Source: Halosolutus amylolyticus (GTDB lineage: Archaea; Halobacteriota; Halobacteria; Halobacteriales; Natrialbaceae). Taken from it: a stretch of DNA of 64,000 nt. The stretch lies in the NCBI RefSeq assembly GCF_023566055.1, contig NZ_JALIQP010000003.1, positions 124,001-188,000 on the forward strand, given 5' to 3'. A model generated the notes under the pieces. The model was given only the letters and a program-made list of their open reading frames with translations, searched no databases and had not been told where the DNA came from. Position 1 is the stretch's first letter. Each line of letters starts with the position of its first letter. Both the position numbers and the translations under genes were made by a program. Shown here piece by piece: positions 25,203 to 33,251 of this stretch.

Positions 25203-25871
25203 GACGATCCGATCGAACGTCTCGAGCGACGCGAGTTCGTAGGTCGGTTCGTGGTCGGCCGACTGGCCGTGGCCGGTGTCGATCCAGGCCGAATCGATTC
25301 CCATCGCGTTCGCCCCCGCGACGTCGGCGTGCAGGGAGTCCCCGACGTGGACCGTCCGATCGGGACCCGCCTCGAGCGACGAGAGGGCGCGCTCGAACGG
25401 GGCCGTGTCGGGTTTCGGGTAGATCCCAGCACTCGGTTCGGTGAACACCCGGACGTCGAAGGCGTCCTCGATGTCTAGCGCCCGGAGTTTCTTCGTCTGG
25501 GTCTCCCGGCCGCCGTTGGTGATGAGTCCGACCCCCCCGCGGTCGCGGGCGTGTTCGAGGGCGGCCTCGGCGCCCGGCTTGAACTGGACGGCGGTCGGAT
25601 CCCGCAGTTCGAGATATCGGTTCGCGAGCGACGACGAGACGCCGGGATCGACGTTCGCCCTGCTCGCGACTTCGGCGAAGAGGTGTTCGTAGAACTCGCG
25701 ATCGGTCTCGACCGTCGGCAGCGACGGCACGGCTGCCCGGAGTTCCGCGGGCGTACAGAACTGGTCGATCCCGGCCCGGGCGAAGGTCCGCTCGAGGAGC
25801 GTCCCGGCGTCCCGGCTGGGCTCGCACAGCGTGCTGTCGAGGTCGAAACAGATCGCGTCGTACGCGGCCAT
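25200..25871 (-). CDS. HAD-superfamily hydrolase
   Basis: A 223-residue HAD phosphatase. Motif I is FDLDST (nucleophile D10, acid D12), motif II ITNGG, the lysine is in IYPKPDTAPFE, and motif IV is HVGDSLHADVAGANAMG. The helical cap lies between residues 15 and 90. It is of the Gph/YjjG-like type, usually acting on small phosphomonoesters; the substrate is not predictable. Start ATG 25871. The stop codon lies in a family B palindrome. Confidence 0.85.
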   Translation of the reverse strand: MAAYDAICFDLDSTLCEPSRDAGTLLERTFARAGIDQFCTPAELRAAVPSLPTVETDREFYEHLFAEVASRANVDPGVSSSLANRYLELRDPTAVQFKPGAEAALEHARDRGGVGLITNGGRETQTKKLRALDIEDAFDVRVFTEPSAGIYPKPDTAPFERALSSLEAGPDRTVHVGDSLHADVAGANAMGIDSAWIDTGHGQSADHEPTYELASLETFDRIV

Positions 25872-25966
25872 TCGTCTGTCGTACGCGGGCGATCGTTCTC
25901 AAGCTTTCGCACGCGATCGGTCGCCGTTCGTGACGATCGACCCGTAGACGTCCACGAGCGCTGACG

Positions 25967-25983
25967 TTTCGATGGCTACTATA
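25967..25983. repeat. Family A end fragment overlapping a promoter
   Basis: TTTCGATGGCTACTATA matches the right end of the 22814-22899 element at 15 of 17 positions. Its TACTATA lies about 26 bases before the ATG of the CARF-type gene, so it may provide the TATA box. It could be a remnant of a family A element or a chance match. Confidence 0.4.
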
Positions 25984-26005
25984 CGCTCCCGTTCCCTGTC
26001 GGCGT

Positions 26006-26872
26006 ATGGACGTCGTCAAGCGAGTCCACGTCGTGCCGCTGGGCTACGAGTACGATCGGATCGTCGAACCGATCCGGGACCAGCGAGCCGATCTGGTCTA
26101 CCTGCTCGAGGGCGATCACGCCGGTCGTGGGGCCGACGACGCACGACGGGGCGAGACCGACGGAGGACACACCGAGCGAAACGCGACGGCGACTGCGGAC
26201 TATCACGGCGAGTTGCGCGAGGAACTCGCGTCGATCGTGCCGGAGATTCGAACCCGGGAGTGTGATCTGACGGACGTCTACGCCGTCCTCGGTGACGTGA
26301 CGACGATCGCCGACGAGCACGCCGACGATCAGGTGTACGTCAACGTTTCCGGCGCCGGGACGATTCCGGCGATCGGGGCGACGATCGCGTGTATGGACGT
26401 CTCGACGAACGCCCACGCTTACTACGTCGAGCCGTCGACGTACGCCCACGACGGGACGGGGGAACCGATCTCGTTCGGCGTCGACGAGATCGAATCGGTG
26501 CCGACCTATCCGATCGAGTCGCCGACGGCCGACCAGGTCGCGATCATGGAGTTCCTGGCGGATCCGGCCGCCTGGGACGGGTACCACGACGACCGGACGG
26601 CCCCACCGAAGAAGAAGGACCTCATCGAGTACGCACGGGACAACGACCTCTCCCTCATGGCCGATCGGCGCTCGCCCGACGAGCGCGCCGGCGAGGACAA
26701 GGGGGCGTTCCGCGTGCTGGACACGCACGTCCTCGACCCGCTCGCCGAGGACGGCTACGTCACGATCGAGTCGGTCGGCCGCCGACGCGTCGTCGAGTTG
26801 ACCGAGCGGGGCGAAAACGCCTACCGGGCGTTCCGACACAAGGTCGTAGACGACGCCGGCGAGCCACGGTAG
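26006..26872 (+). CDS. CARF-like sensor fused to a winged helix (DUF6293/HFX_2341-type regulator)
   Basis: A 288-residue protein. Residues 1-165 look like a CARF (CRISPR-associated Rossmann fold) domain: the first strand and loop VHVVPLGYEYDRI, a charged low-complexity loop at 36-66, and the ligand-loop YVNVSGAGTIPAIGATIA (111-128). Residues about 172-280 form a winged helix (ADQVAIMEFLADP, KKDLIEYARDN, DTHVLDPLAEDGYVTIESV, RRVVELTERGENAYRAF). CARF domains sense cyclic oligoadenylates or related nucleotides; this subgroup occurs widely in haloarchaea without CRISPR. No cas gene or array is in the window. ATG 26006 is leaderless after CTACTATACG. Confidence 0.75.
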   Translation: MDVVKRVHVVPLGYEYDRIVEPIRDQRADLVYLLEGDHAGRGADDARRGETDGGHTERNATATADYHGELREELASIVPEIRTRECDLTDVYAVLGDVTTIADEHADDQVYVNVSGAGTIPAIGATIACMDVSTNAHAYYVEPSTYAHDGTGEPISFGVDEIESVPTYPIESPTADQVAIMEFLADPAAWDGYHDDRTAPPKKKDLIEYARDNDLSLMADRRSPDERAGEDKGAFRVLDTHVLDPLAEDGYVTIESVGRRRVVELTERGENAYRAFRHKVVDDAGEPR

Positions 26873-26903
26873 GTGGAGTGTAACGGGACGAGATCGAAGC
26901 CGT

Positions 26904-27488
26904 TCAGTTCTCGTCGTGGACCAGCGCGTACAGTTTCGTCCCCAGCCGAGCCAGCTCGAGGTCGGCCTCGAGCCGCTCGACGTGGTCACGAAGCGCCGCC
27001 GCGTCGAGTCCCCGGAACTCGCGATCGGTGCGGGAGTCGAGGTGACTGCTCGCTCGCGCGAGCAGGAAGGGCGCGGCGTCAGCGAGGTGCGAGCCGGGAA
27101 GCTCGGGGCCAGCGGTGCGGCCGCGCTCGACCGCGGCCAGGACCTCCCGGGCCACGATGAGCGTCCGTCGCAGCTCCCGGATCTCGTCGGCGCTCGCGGG
27201 CGAACTCAGGTGCCGCGCCTGCAGTTCGTCGGCCGCGACGACTCGATCCGGGTCGACGTCGAACGCGTCCGCGACCCGTTCGCGGTCGAGGTCGCCGACG
27301 TCGGTGCGGCGAGCGGCGAGCCGCACGGCTCCGAGCACGGCCGCCGTCCGACCGTACTCGATCGTCGCCAGGTCGCCCGCGTGGTCGAACACCGCGCGGG
27401 CGACGTCGGCCACGGAGTCCACCTCGAGTCGGTGGGCGGCGCAGTCGATCGGCAGTTCGGCGTCCGGTTCGAGGTGGCGCTGACCCAT
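26904..27488 (-). CDS. Hypothetical all-helical haloarchaeal protein
   Basis: A 194-residue, mostly helical, acidic protein. The middle section (LGAVRLAARRTDVGDLDRERVADAFDV) has the rhythm of a TFB cyclin-like repeat, and the C-terminus (LDAAALRDHVERLEADLELARLG) looks like a coiled coil, but neither is certain. No catalytic motif is seen. ATG 27488 fits the TATA-like GATAATATC (minus strand, about 27509-27518) for a leaderless transcript. Upstream lies an AT-rich stretch with phased ACTATC repeats, suggesting regulation. Confidence 0.6.
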   Translation of the reverse strand: MGQRHLEPDAELPIDCAAHRLEVDSVADVARAVFDHAGDLATIEYGRTAAVLGAVRLAARRTDVGDLDRERVADAFDVDPDRVVAADELQARHLSSPASADEIRELRRTLIVAREVLAAVERGRTAGPELPGSHLADAAPFLLARASSHLDSRTDREFRGLDAAALRDHVERLEADLELARLGTKLYALVHDEN

Positions 27489-27530
27489 ACTCTATCGATC
27501 GGCCGCACAGATATTATCAACTTCCAAGAA

Positions 27531-27572
27531 AGTATCTGTACTATCGTAACTATCGTGAGTATTGATACTATC
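27531..27572. promoter_or_regulatory. Phased ACTATC repeats, candidate operator
   Basis: ACTATC occurs at 27540-27545, 27549-27554 and 27567-27572, at spacings of 9 and 18 bases. AGTATC (27531-27536) and GATACT (27564-27569) form an inverted pair around them. The block is AT-rich and lies just upstream of the TATA-like box of the gene starting at 27488. Confidence 0.45.
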
Positions 27573-27708
27573 TATTCTGACTCGTCAATACCGCCGATCG
27601 ATCGGGGCACCGGGGGACCGTGACACCGATCGCGTTCCGGACCCCGCGACGTCTGACGGTCCTGCGCGATCCGCCACGTTCAAGCCGATTCCCTTCGAGG
27701 GTCGTGAT

Positions 27709-28899
27709 ATGACGAGAGCTGTCTGGGTCAAGGCCGACGACACCGTCGGCGACTGGGACGATCGCCGGGCGCGGATCACCGCCGCGCTCGAGGCGGGCGC
27801 CGACTGGGTACTGGTCGACGAGGACGACGTCGAGCGCGTTCGCGAACTCGGCGACATCAACGTCGCGGCGTTTCGTACCGACGGCGACGTGACACTGGTC
27901 GACGACATCGAGGACGCCGAGGCCGACGGCGAACCGGACGCACGGCCGGACGCGGTCATCGTCGGGAAAGAGGGCGAGGGCGACGCGACGATCGATCTCC
28001 CCGAGGACTTCTCGGGATCGGCCGACCTCTCGACGCTGCGTCGCGACGGCGACCTCGATCGGGGTGCCTACGTTCGCATCCTCGGGAAAGAGTACGAGGC
28101 GTTCGCCGAGACGGCCGCCGAGGAGGCCGATCACACAATCGTCGTCGGCGAGGACTGGACGATCATCCCGCTGGAGAACCTGATCGCCCGGATCGGCGAG
28201 GAGACCGACCTCGTCGCGGGCGTGACCAGCGCCGAGGAAGCCAAGACGGCCTTCGAGACCCTCGAGATCGGGGCCGACTCCGTCCTGCTCGACTCGGACG
28301 ATCCCGACGAGATCCGGGGCGCGGTCGAGGTTCGCGACGAGGCCGAACGCGAGTCGCTCGACCTCGAGTACGCCGAGGTGCTGGACGTCGAACGCGTCGG
28401 CAGCGCCGATCGGGTCTGTGTCGATACGGGCAGCCTGCTCGAACACGACGAGGGGATGCTCGTCGGGTCGATGGCCCGCGGCCTCGTGTTCGTCCACGCC
28501 GAGACGGCCGAGTCGCCGTACGTGGCCTCGCGGCCGTTCCGGGTCAACGCGGGCGCGGTTCACGCCTACGTCCGTACCCCCGACGGCGGCACGAAGTACC
28601 TCTCGGAACTGCAAAGCGGCGACGAGGTCCAGGTCGTCGATACGAACGGCAACACCCGCGAAGCGATCGTCGGCCGGGTCAAGATCGAACAGCGGCCGAT
28701 GTTCCGGATCGCCCTCGAGACCCAGGACGGCGATCGGGTCGAGACGCTCCTCCAGAACGCGGAGACGATCAAGGTGCCGACGAGCGAGGGGCGGACGGCC
28801 GTCACCGATCTCGAGGCCGGCGACGAACTCCTGCTGTACTACGAGGACACCGCGCGTCACTTCGGCGAGGCCGTCGAGGAGAGTATCATCGAGAAGTAG
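27709..28899 (+). CDS. 3-dehydroquinate synthase type II
   Basis: A 396-residue archaeal dehydroquinate synthase (AroB' type), which uses NAD to turn the aldolase product into 3-dehydroquinate. It has the family start TRAVWVKADDTVGDWDDRR, the central TIIPLENLIARI, EVLDVERVGSADRVCVDTGSLL, GMLVGSMARGLVFVHAE and the C-terminal ELLLYYEDTARHFG. ATG 27709 gives the family N-terminus. The gene is usually linked to the aldolase gene found here at 19715, but about 7 kb intervenes. Confidence 0.93.
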   Translation: MTRAVWVKADDTVGDWDDRRARITAALEAGADWVLVDEDDVERVRELGDINVAAFRTDGDVTLVDDIEDAEADGEPDARPDAVIVGKEGEGDATIDLPEDFSGSADLSTLRRDGDLDRGAYVRILGKEYEAFAETAAEEADHTIVVGEDWTIIPLENLIARIGEETDLVAGVTSAEEAKTAFETLEIGADSVLLDSDDPDEIRGAVEVRDEAERESLDLEYAEVLDVERVGSADRVCVDTGSLLEHDEGMLVGSMARGLVFVHAETAESPYVASRPFRVNAGAVHAYVRTPDGGTKYLSELQSGDEVQVVDTNGNTREAIVGRVKIEQRPMFRIALETQDGDRVETLLQNAETIKVPTSEGRTAVTDLEAGDELLLYYEDTARHFGEAVEESIIEK

Positions 28900-29114
28900 T
28901 GGGGTCGCGTGACGTCTCGCCCTGCCAACACTGGGTAATGCTGTCATACCACATACTTTCGAACTGACTGTCGATACTCGCCGGTTCGAGTGACTAATTC
29001 ACGAATTGTTGCTCAGAACTACAGCTAAAATCGTTTTAACGCGTAGGGTTTCCAGTATTTTACGGCATCTGTTGCCAAATGCTATGCGAATTGGTGTCGT
29101 TGAACACAGTAGCC

Positions 29115-30344
29115 ATGAGCGTCACTCGAGAGCGACTTCGACAGCTGGAACTGCCCGAGTTCGCGGTGACACTCCGCAACGCTGGCCTGGCGGGTGCCGG
29201 CGGTGCCGGGTTCCCCACGTACGCCAAGTGGGACCGACTGGACGAGGTCGACTCGTTGCTGGTCAACCACCAGGAGAGCGAACCGAACTACTACATCGAC
29301 AAGTGGCTGGGACGCGATCGGACCGAGGAACTGGCGACGCTGTTCGAGGGCCTACTCGATCGGGCGTTCGACCGGATCGTGATCGCCGCCAAGGAGACGG
29401 ACCGCGAGGCGTGGCTGGAACCGCTCGAGACCGCCACCGACGCCACGGTATACGAACCCAAGGAGTTACCGGTGGACGAGGACGAGACGGGGATCGTCGT
29501 GGCCTACACCGACGACAGGTACGAGTACGGGATGGAGAGCGTTCTCATGCGCCTCGTCGCGGGCGTCGTTCTCGGGGGCGACGACCTCCCCATGGACGAG
29601 GGCTGGATCGTCCAGAACACGGAGACGCTGCTGAACGTCTCCCGGGCGCTCGCCGACGGCGAGCCGATGACGCGGAAGTTCGTCCACGTCGACGGGCGGG
29701 TGCCGCGTCACCGCTTCCTCGAGGTGCCGATCGGGACGCCGGCGACGGACCTCCTCGAGGCCGCGGGCCGAACGGACGACCTCGACGAGAACGAGGTCCT
29801 GTTGGACGGCGGCCCGGGCTGGTCGTTCGAGATCGATCGCGCACCCGATCGGTTCGGCGTGCGCAAGCGGACGAACTGCCTGCTGGTGATGGAGGAATCC
29901 GTCGTCGAGGAGAACAAACTCGGCGGGGGCCGGGTCAACGTCCTCGCGCCGGCGGCCTGGAAGGAGAGCGTCCACGAGACGGAGCCGACCGAGACGCTGG
30001 ATCCTGATCGGGTCACGGTTCCGCTGATCACCAACCCCGCGTTCGAGGGCGTCGTCACGCCGAGCGAACCGATCGTTCGGCCGGGTGACGAACTCGAGGC
30101 CGGCGAGATGATCGCTCGGCCGGGCGAAGGCATCAGCGTCGCCCAGCACGCGCCGATCGACGGGACGGTCACCAGCGTCGAAGACCGGTCGATCACGATC
30201 GACCGCCAGGACGACCCGGCGATGGAAGCGGGCGAGGCGTACCGGATCTACTGGACGTGGTGTGCCGAGTGCGGCCGCTACCTGCCTGAACCGCAACTCG
30301 AGGCGACGGACACGTCGACGTTCGTCTGCGATCGCTGTCTGTGA
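29115..30344 (+). CDS. RnfC/PduS-like protein lacking Fe-S cysteines, with C-terminal zinc ribbon
   Basis: A 409-residue protein related to RnfC/NuoF-type NADH/FMN modules. LAGAGGAGFPTYAKW (26-39) is the FMN/NADH-loop motif and NHQESEPNYYIDKWL corresponds to the NxxECEPY stretch of RnfC with Cys replaced by Ser. An SLBB-like part follows, then a barrel-sandwich domain (PGDELEAGEMIARPGE ... IDGTVTSVED). The 4Fe-4S cysteines of RnfC/NuoF are absent. The C-terminus has CAEC ... CDRC, probably zinc-binding. No other rnf or nuo genes adjoin it. It may be a soluble NADH- or flavin-binding protein. ATG 29115 fits GCTATGCG 27 bases upstream. Confidence 0.75.
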   Translation: MSVTRERLRQLELPEFAVTLRNAGLAGAGGAGFPTYAKWDRLDEVDSLLVNHQESEPNYYIDKWLGRDRTEELATLFEGLLDRAFDRIVIAAKETDREAWLEPLETATDATVYEPKELPVDEDETGIVVAYTDDRYEYGMESVLMRLVAGVVLGGDDLPMDEGWIVQNTETLLNVSRALADGEPMTRKFVHVDGRVPRHRFLEVPIGTPATDLLEAAGRTDDLDENEVLLDGGPGWSFEIDRAPDRFGVRKRTNCLLVMEESVVEENKLGGGRVNVLAPAAWKESVHETEPTETLDPDRVTVPLITNPAFEGVVTPSEPIVRPGDELEAGEMIARPGEGISVAQHAPIDGTVTSVEDRSITIDRQDDPAMEAGEAYRIYWTWCAECGRYLPEPQLEATDTSTFVCDRCL

Positions 30345-30446
30345 CGAAGTCGTCGCCGTCCGTGCGGTGGTCTCCTCGTCGTGCGCGTTCGGACGTCGGT
30401 CGCCGGCACCGCGGGTCCGTCGACCGGGGGTTTCCCCCGGGCCGGA

Positions 30447-30608
30447 CTACCGCCGACAGGGAACCAGTTCGGTCGCCCGGATCCAGGCGGCCGGGTTCGA
30501 TCGATCGCAGACGACCGTGCCGTCGTCGTCCTCGTAGGTCACGTACTGGTCGAACCGGACCGATTCCGCCGCGGGCTGGCGGTCCGGCGTGGGGAGTTGG
30601 TCAGTCAT
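30447..30608 (-). CDS. Small haloarchaeal protein (DUF7331-like)
   Basis: A 53-residue protein, MTDQLPTPDRQPAAE at the start and TYEDDDGTVVCDRSNPAAW in the middle, ending VPCRR. The pattern Y-x-DDG-x-VV-x-DR-x-NP-x-AWI is typical of a family of very short haloarchaeal proteins annotated DUF7331. Function is unknown. ATG 30608 to TAG 30447 is uninterrupted, and codon use is typical of the genome. A single Cys pair (in VVCDR and VPCRR) is unusual and could bind metal only in a multimer. Confidence 0.65.
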   Translation of the reverse strand: MTDQLPTPDRQPAAESVRFDQYVTYEDDDGTVVCDRSNPAAWIRATELVPCRR

Positions 30609-30743
30609 CGAAATCGTGTCGCGATGGGTGTCGCTGGTTCCGGTATCCGCGGATCGCGGAAAAAGCCTCCGTGGAAGTACTACTAGTGTGATTATATCCC
30701 GCGACTCCCGTTTACAGTCCTCCGGCGGTTCACCGATTGCCGT

Positions 30744-31181
30744 CTAGGGCTGCGTGAGTTCGTCCTCCCGTTCGTCGACTTCGGGCCGTTCCAGCCGCGT
30801 CGTACACCAGTGACAGAACGTGAGGTCCTCGTCGAGTTCCTTGCCACACTCGGGACAGGTCGGGCCGTCGGCGGCGTCACCCGCGTTCGGTGGGAATCCC
30901 ATCGCCCGGAAGGCCGCGTCGATCGTGGCGAACAGCACGATAAACGAGAGGACGAACCGACTCAGCGTACTGGTCTCATCGGTGACGACGTCCATTCCCT
31001 CCGTTACCGTGCCGGCAGCGGCGAGCTGTTCGGTGGGCAGGAGAATCACGAACGCCGAGAGGAACAGTCCCGAGAAGACCAGCGCGCGGAGCCAGTCCCG
31101 GATGAGAACGTGACCTGCGCCTGGCATGACTACGGAGAGACCGGCGGCGGCGAGCGCACGAAGCCACGTCATCCACGTCAT
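30744..31181 (-). CDS. Membrane protein with C-terminal zinc ribbon
   Basis: A 145-residue protein with two or three hydrophobic segments (about 7-24, 32-50 and 72-95) and a cytosolic zinc ribbon CPECGKELDEDLTFCHWC near residues 110-127. The architecture is common in haloarchaea and of unknown function. ATG 31181 was selected from upstream alternatives because it starts just before the first helix (MTWMTWLRALAAAG). TGTTAAGGG on the minus strand about 30 bases upstream is its likely TATA box. Confidence 0.75.
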   Translation of the reverse strand: MTWMTWLRALAAAGLSVVMPGAGHVLIRDWLRALVFSGLFLSAFVILLPTEQLAAAGTVTEGMDVVTDETSTLSRFVLSFIVLFATIDAAFRAMGFPPNAGDAADGPTCPECGKELDEDLTFCHWCTTRLERPEVDEREDELTQP

Positions 31182-31285
31182 TGTAGAGTGGTAGGGGACC
31201 CGCGCCCTTAACATTCCGATTTCGATTTCAGTTTCGGTATCTGTCCAGTGAGCGCCGGACACGGTCCCGAACCGTCGTCGCCCGA

Positions 31286-31972
31286 TCACGAGAGCCGATC
31301 GACGAGTCGCGAGAGCGTCTCGAGATCGTACTGTCCGGGCGCGGTCGCGTCGGCCGGGTCGACGGGCGCGTAGCCGATCCGGGAGCCGTACACCGGTGCT
31401 ACGGCTCGCGTGTGTCGTCCCGCCTCCCCCATCGCCATCGTCGCCACGGTGTCGCCGTGGGCCGTCAACTGTTCCGTCGCCGAGAGCAGGGCGAGCGTAT
31501 CGGCCCTCGATTCCGCAGTCACGGCCAGTTTCGCGACGTCACCGTACTTGCCGGCCTCCGTCAGCGTCCGGACGAGTTCCTGGCGGGGCGGCGTTCCCTC
31601 GAAGTCGTGGGCCGAGACGACGATCGAGACGGTCCGGTCGCGCACGGTCTCGAGGAGGTCGTCGGCGTCGCCGTCGAGGACCGCCGCGAGTTCGACGTCG
31701 ATCGCGTCGACCGCGTCGATCGCCGTCGCCCGGGCGAGCACGTCGAGTCGGGTCTCGTCGTCGCCCGTCCACTCGCCGCCCTCCCAGTCGGCGCGGTTCG
31801 TCGCGAGGATCGGCAGGTCGCCGTCGTACGCTTCGAGCGCGGCCAGCGGGTCGTCGGCGAGGTCCATCCGGTACTCGATCGCGTCGGCGTGTTCGCGGGC
31901 GATCGGATCGGCGGCGTCCGCGAGGTCGGCGGTCGAGGCGGCGCAGACGAAGGTGTCGAACGAGAGCGTCAT
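31286..31972 (-). CDS. aroD: 3-dehydroquinate dehydratase, type I
   Basis: A 228-residue class I dehydroquinase forming 3-dehydroshikimate via a Schiff base. The active-site residues are visible: H122 in SAHDFEGTP and K148 in AKLAVTA, with substrate-binding EYRMD (E33, R35) and the C-terminal GQYDLETLSRL. Start ATG 31972 places the first strand at the N-terminus (MTLSFDTFVCAAS). It is downstream of, and on the same strand as, tfb, 79 bases away, and belongs to the aromatic pathway with the genes at 19715 and 27709. Confidence 0.93.
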   Translation of the reverse strand: MTLSFDTFVCAASTADLADAADPIAREHADAIEYRMDLADDPLAALEAYDGDLPILATNRADWEGGEWTGDDETRLDVLARATAIDAVDAIDVELAAVLDGDADDLLETVRDRTVSIVVSAHDFEGTPPRQELVRTLTEAGKYGDVAKLAVTAESRADTLALLSATEQLTAHGDTVATMAMGEAGRHTRAVAPVYGSRIGYAPVDPADATAPGQYDLETLSRLVDRLS

Positions 31973-32051
31973 CACTGGTCGATACTGTGGCCGACGGCGC
32001 GAAAAACGGTGTCGTTCCGGCGAGTTCCGCGGGGACTGGGCGAAACGGCCG

Positions 32052-33032
32052 TTACGCGAGCCCGAGCGTCTCTTCGGCCTCAAGCAGTTCGTGGTAACGG
32101 TTCCGGATCGTGACCTCGGAGATGTCCGCGACGTCGCTAACGGCCGCCTGCGTGGTCTTCTCGTTGGTCAGCAGGGCGGCGGCGTAGACCGCCGCGGCGG
32201 CCAGACCGACCGGCGACTTGCCGCTGTGGACGCCCTTCTCCTTCGCGTTCTGGAGCAGGCCGCGCGCGCGGTGTTCGGCCTCGTCCGAGAGGTCGAGTCC
32301 CGACGCGAACCGTGGCACGTAGCTCTCGGGGTCCGCGGGCTGGACCTCGAGGCCCAGTTCCCGCACGACGTAGCGGTAGGTGCGGGCGATCTCGTTCTTC
32401 TCGACGCGGGAGACGTCCGCGATCTCGTCGAGCGATCGGGGGACGCCGGCCTGGCGCGCGGCGGCGTAGACGCAGGACGTCGAGACGCCCTCGATCGATC
32501 GACCCGGGAGGAGGTCCTCGTCGAGCGCGCGGCGGTAGATGACGCTGGCGGTTTCGCGGACGTTCGTCGGGAGGCCGAGCGCGCTGGCCATCCGATCGAT
32601 CTCGCCGAGGGCCTGTTTGAGGTTGCGCTCCTTCGAGTCGCGAGTGCGGAAGCGCTCGTTCCACTTGCGCAGGCGCTGCATCTTCTCGCGCTGGCGCGAT
32701 CCCAGCGAGTTGCCGTAGGCGTCCTTGTTGCGCCAGTCGATGTTGGTCGAGAGCCCCTTGTCGTGCATCGTGTTCGTCGTGGGTGCGCCCACGCGGGACT
32801 TCTCGTTCTTCTCGGTGGCGTCGAACGCGCGCCACTCCGGCCCGCGGTCCACGGAGTCCTCCTCGACGACGAGGCCGCAGTCCTCACAGACGGTTTCGCC
32901 GTGCTCGTCGTCGACGACGAGATTGCCCGTACACTCCGGGCACGCGAGGTCGTTTTCCTCCTGCTCGGTCGTTTCGTCCGTCGTTTCCTGTTCGGTACGC
33001 CGTACTCTGGTGTTCGATGGTGCGTTTGTCAT
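32052..33032 (-). CDS. tfb: Transcription initiation factor IIB (TFB)
   Basis: A 326-residue archaeal TFB that bridges TBP, BRE and RNA polymerase. It has an acidic N-terminus, then a zinc ribbon (C31, C34, C49, C52), the B-reader/linker (GPEWRAFDATEKNEKSRVGAP), and two cyclin folds at about 130-220 and 225-320. The second repeat ends with the BRE-recognition helix region (SDVADISEVTIRNRYHELLE). Haloarchaea carry many TFB paralogues; which one this is cannot be decided here. The linkage to aroD is seen in other haloarchaea. Confidence 0.95.
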   Translation of the reverse strand: MTNAPSNTRVRRTEQETTDETTEQEENDLACPECTGNLVVDDEHGETVCEDCGLVVEEDSVDRGPEWRAFDATEKNEKSRVGAPTTNTMHDKGLSTNIDWRNKDAYGNSLGSRQREKMQRLRKWNERFRTRDSKERNLKQALGEIDRMASALGLPTNVRETASVIYRRALDEDLLPGRSIEGVSTSCVYAAARQAGVPRSLDEIADVSRVEKNEIARTYRYVVRELGLEVQPADPESYVPRFASGLDLSDEAEHRARGLLQNAKEKGVHSGKSPVGLAAAAVYAAALLTNEKTTQAAVSDVADISEVTIRNRYHELLEAEETLGLA

Positions 33033-33251
33033 TGCGATGGCGAGTGCTGTCCGGCCGAACCACGCGCAAAAGCCGGACGGATTCGTTATCTACCTCGTTC
33101 AGACAGCCACGGTTTAACAGTTTCGAAATACCGGCCCACCAACGCTCGAAAACGGGTAATTCGTCGGAACTGGTATGAAAGATGCAAACATTCAAGCAGG
33201 GGTGCGAGCGCGAAACGTGGCAGTCAAACCGTCCCGGTGGGAACGGCGACC

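Noticed and set aside
26239-26260. tRNA-like GGGTTCGAATC on the minus strand
   Set aside because: The flanking bases do not form a T-arm stem and no acceptor or anticodon arm is nearby. It lies inside the CARF-type coding sequence.
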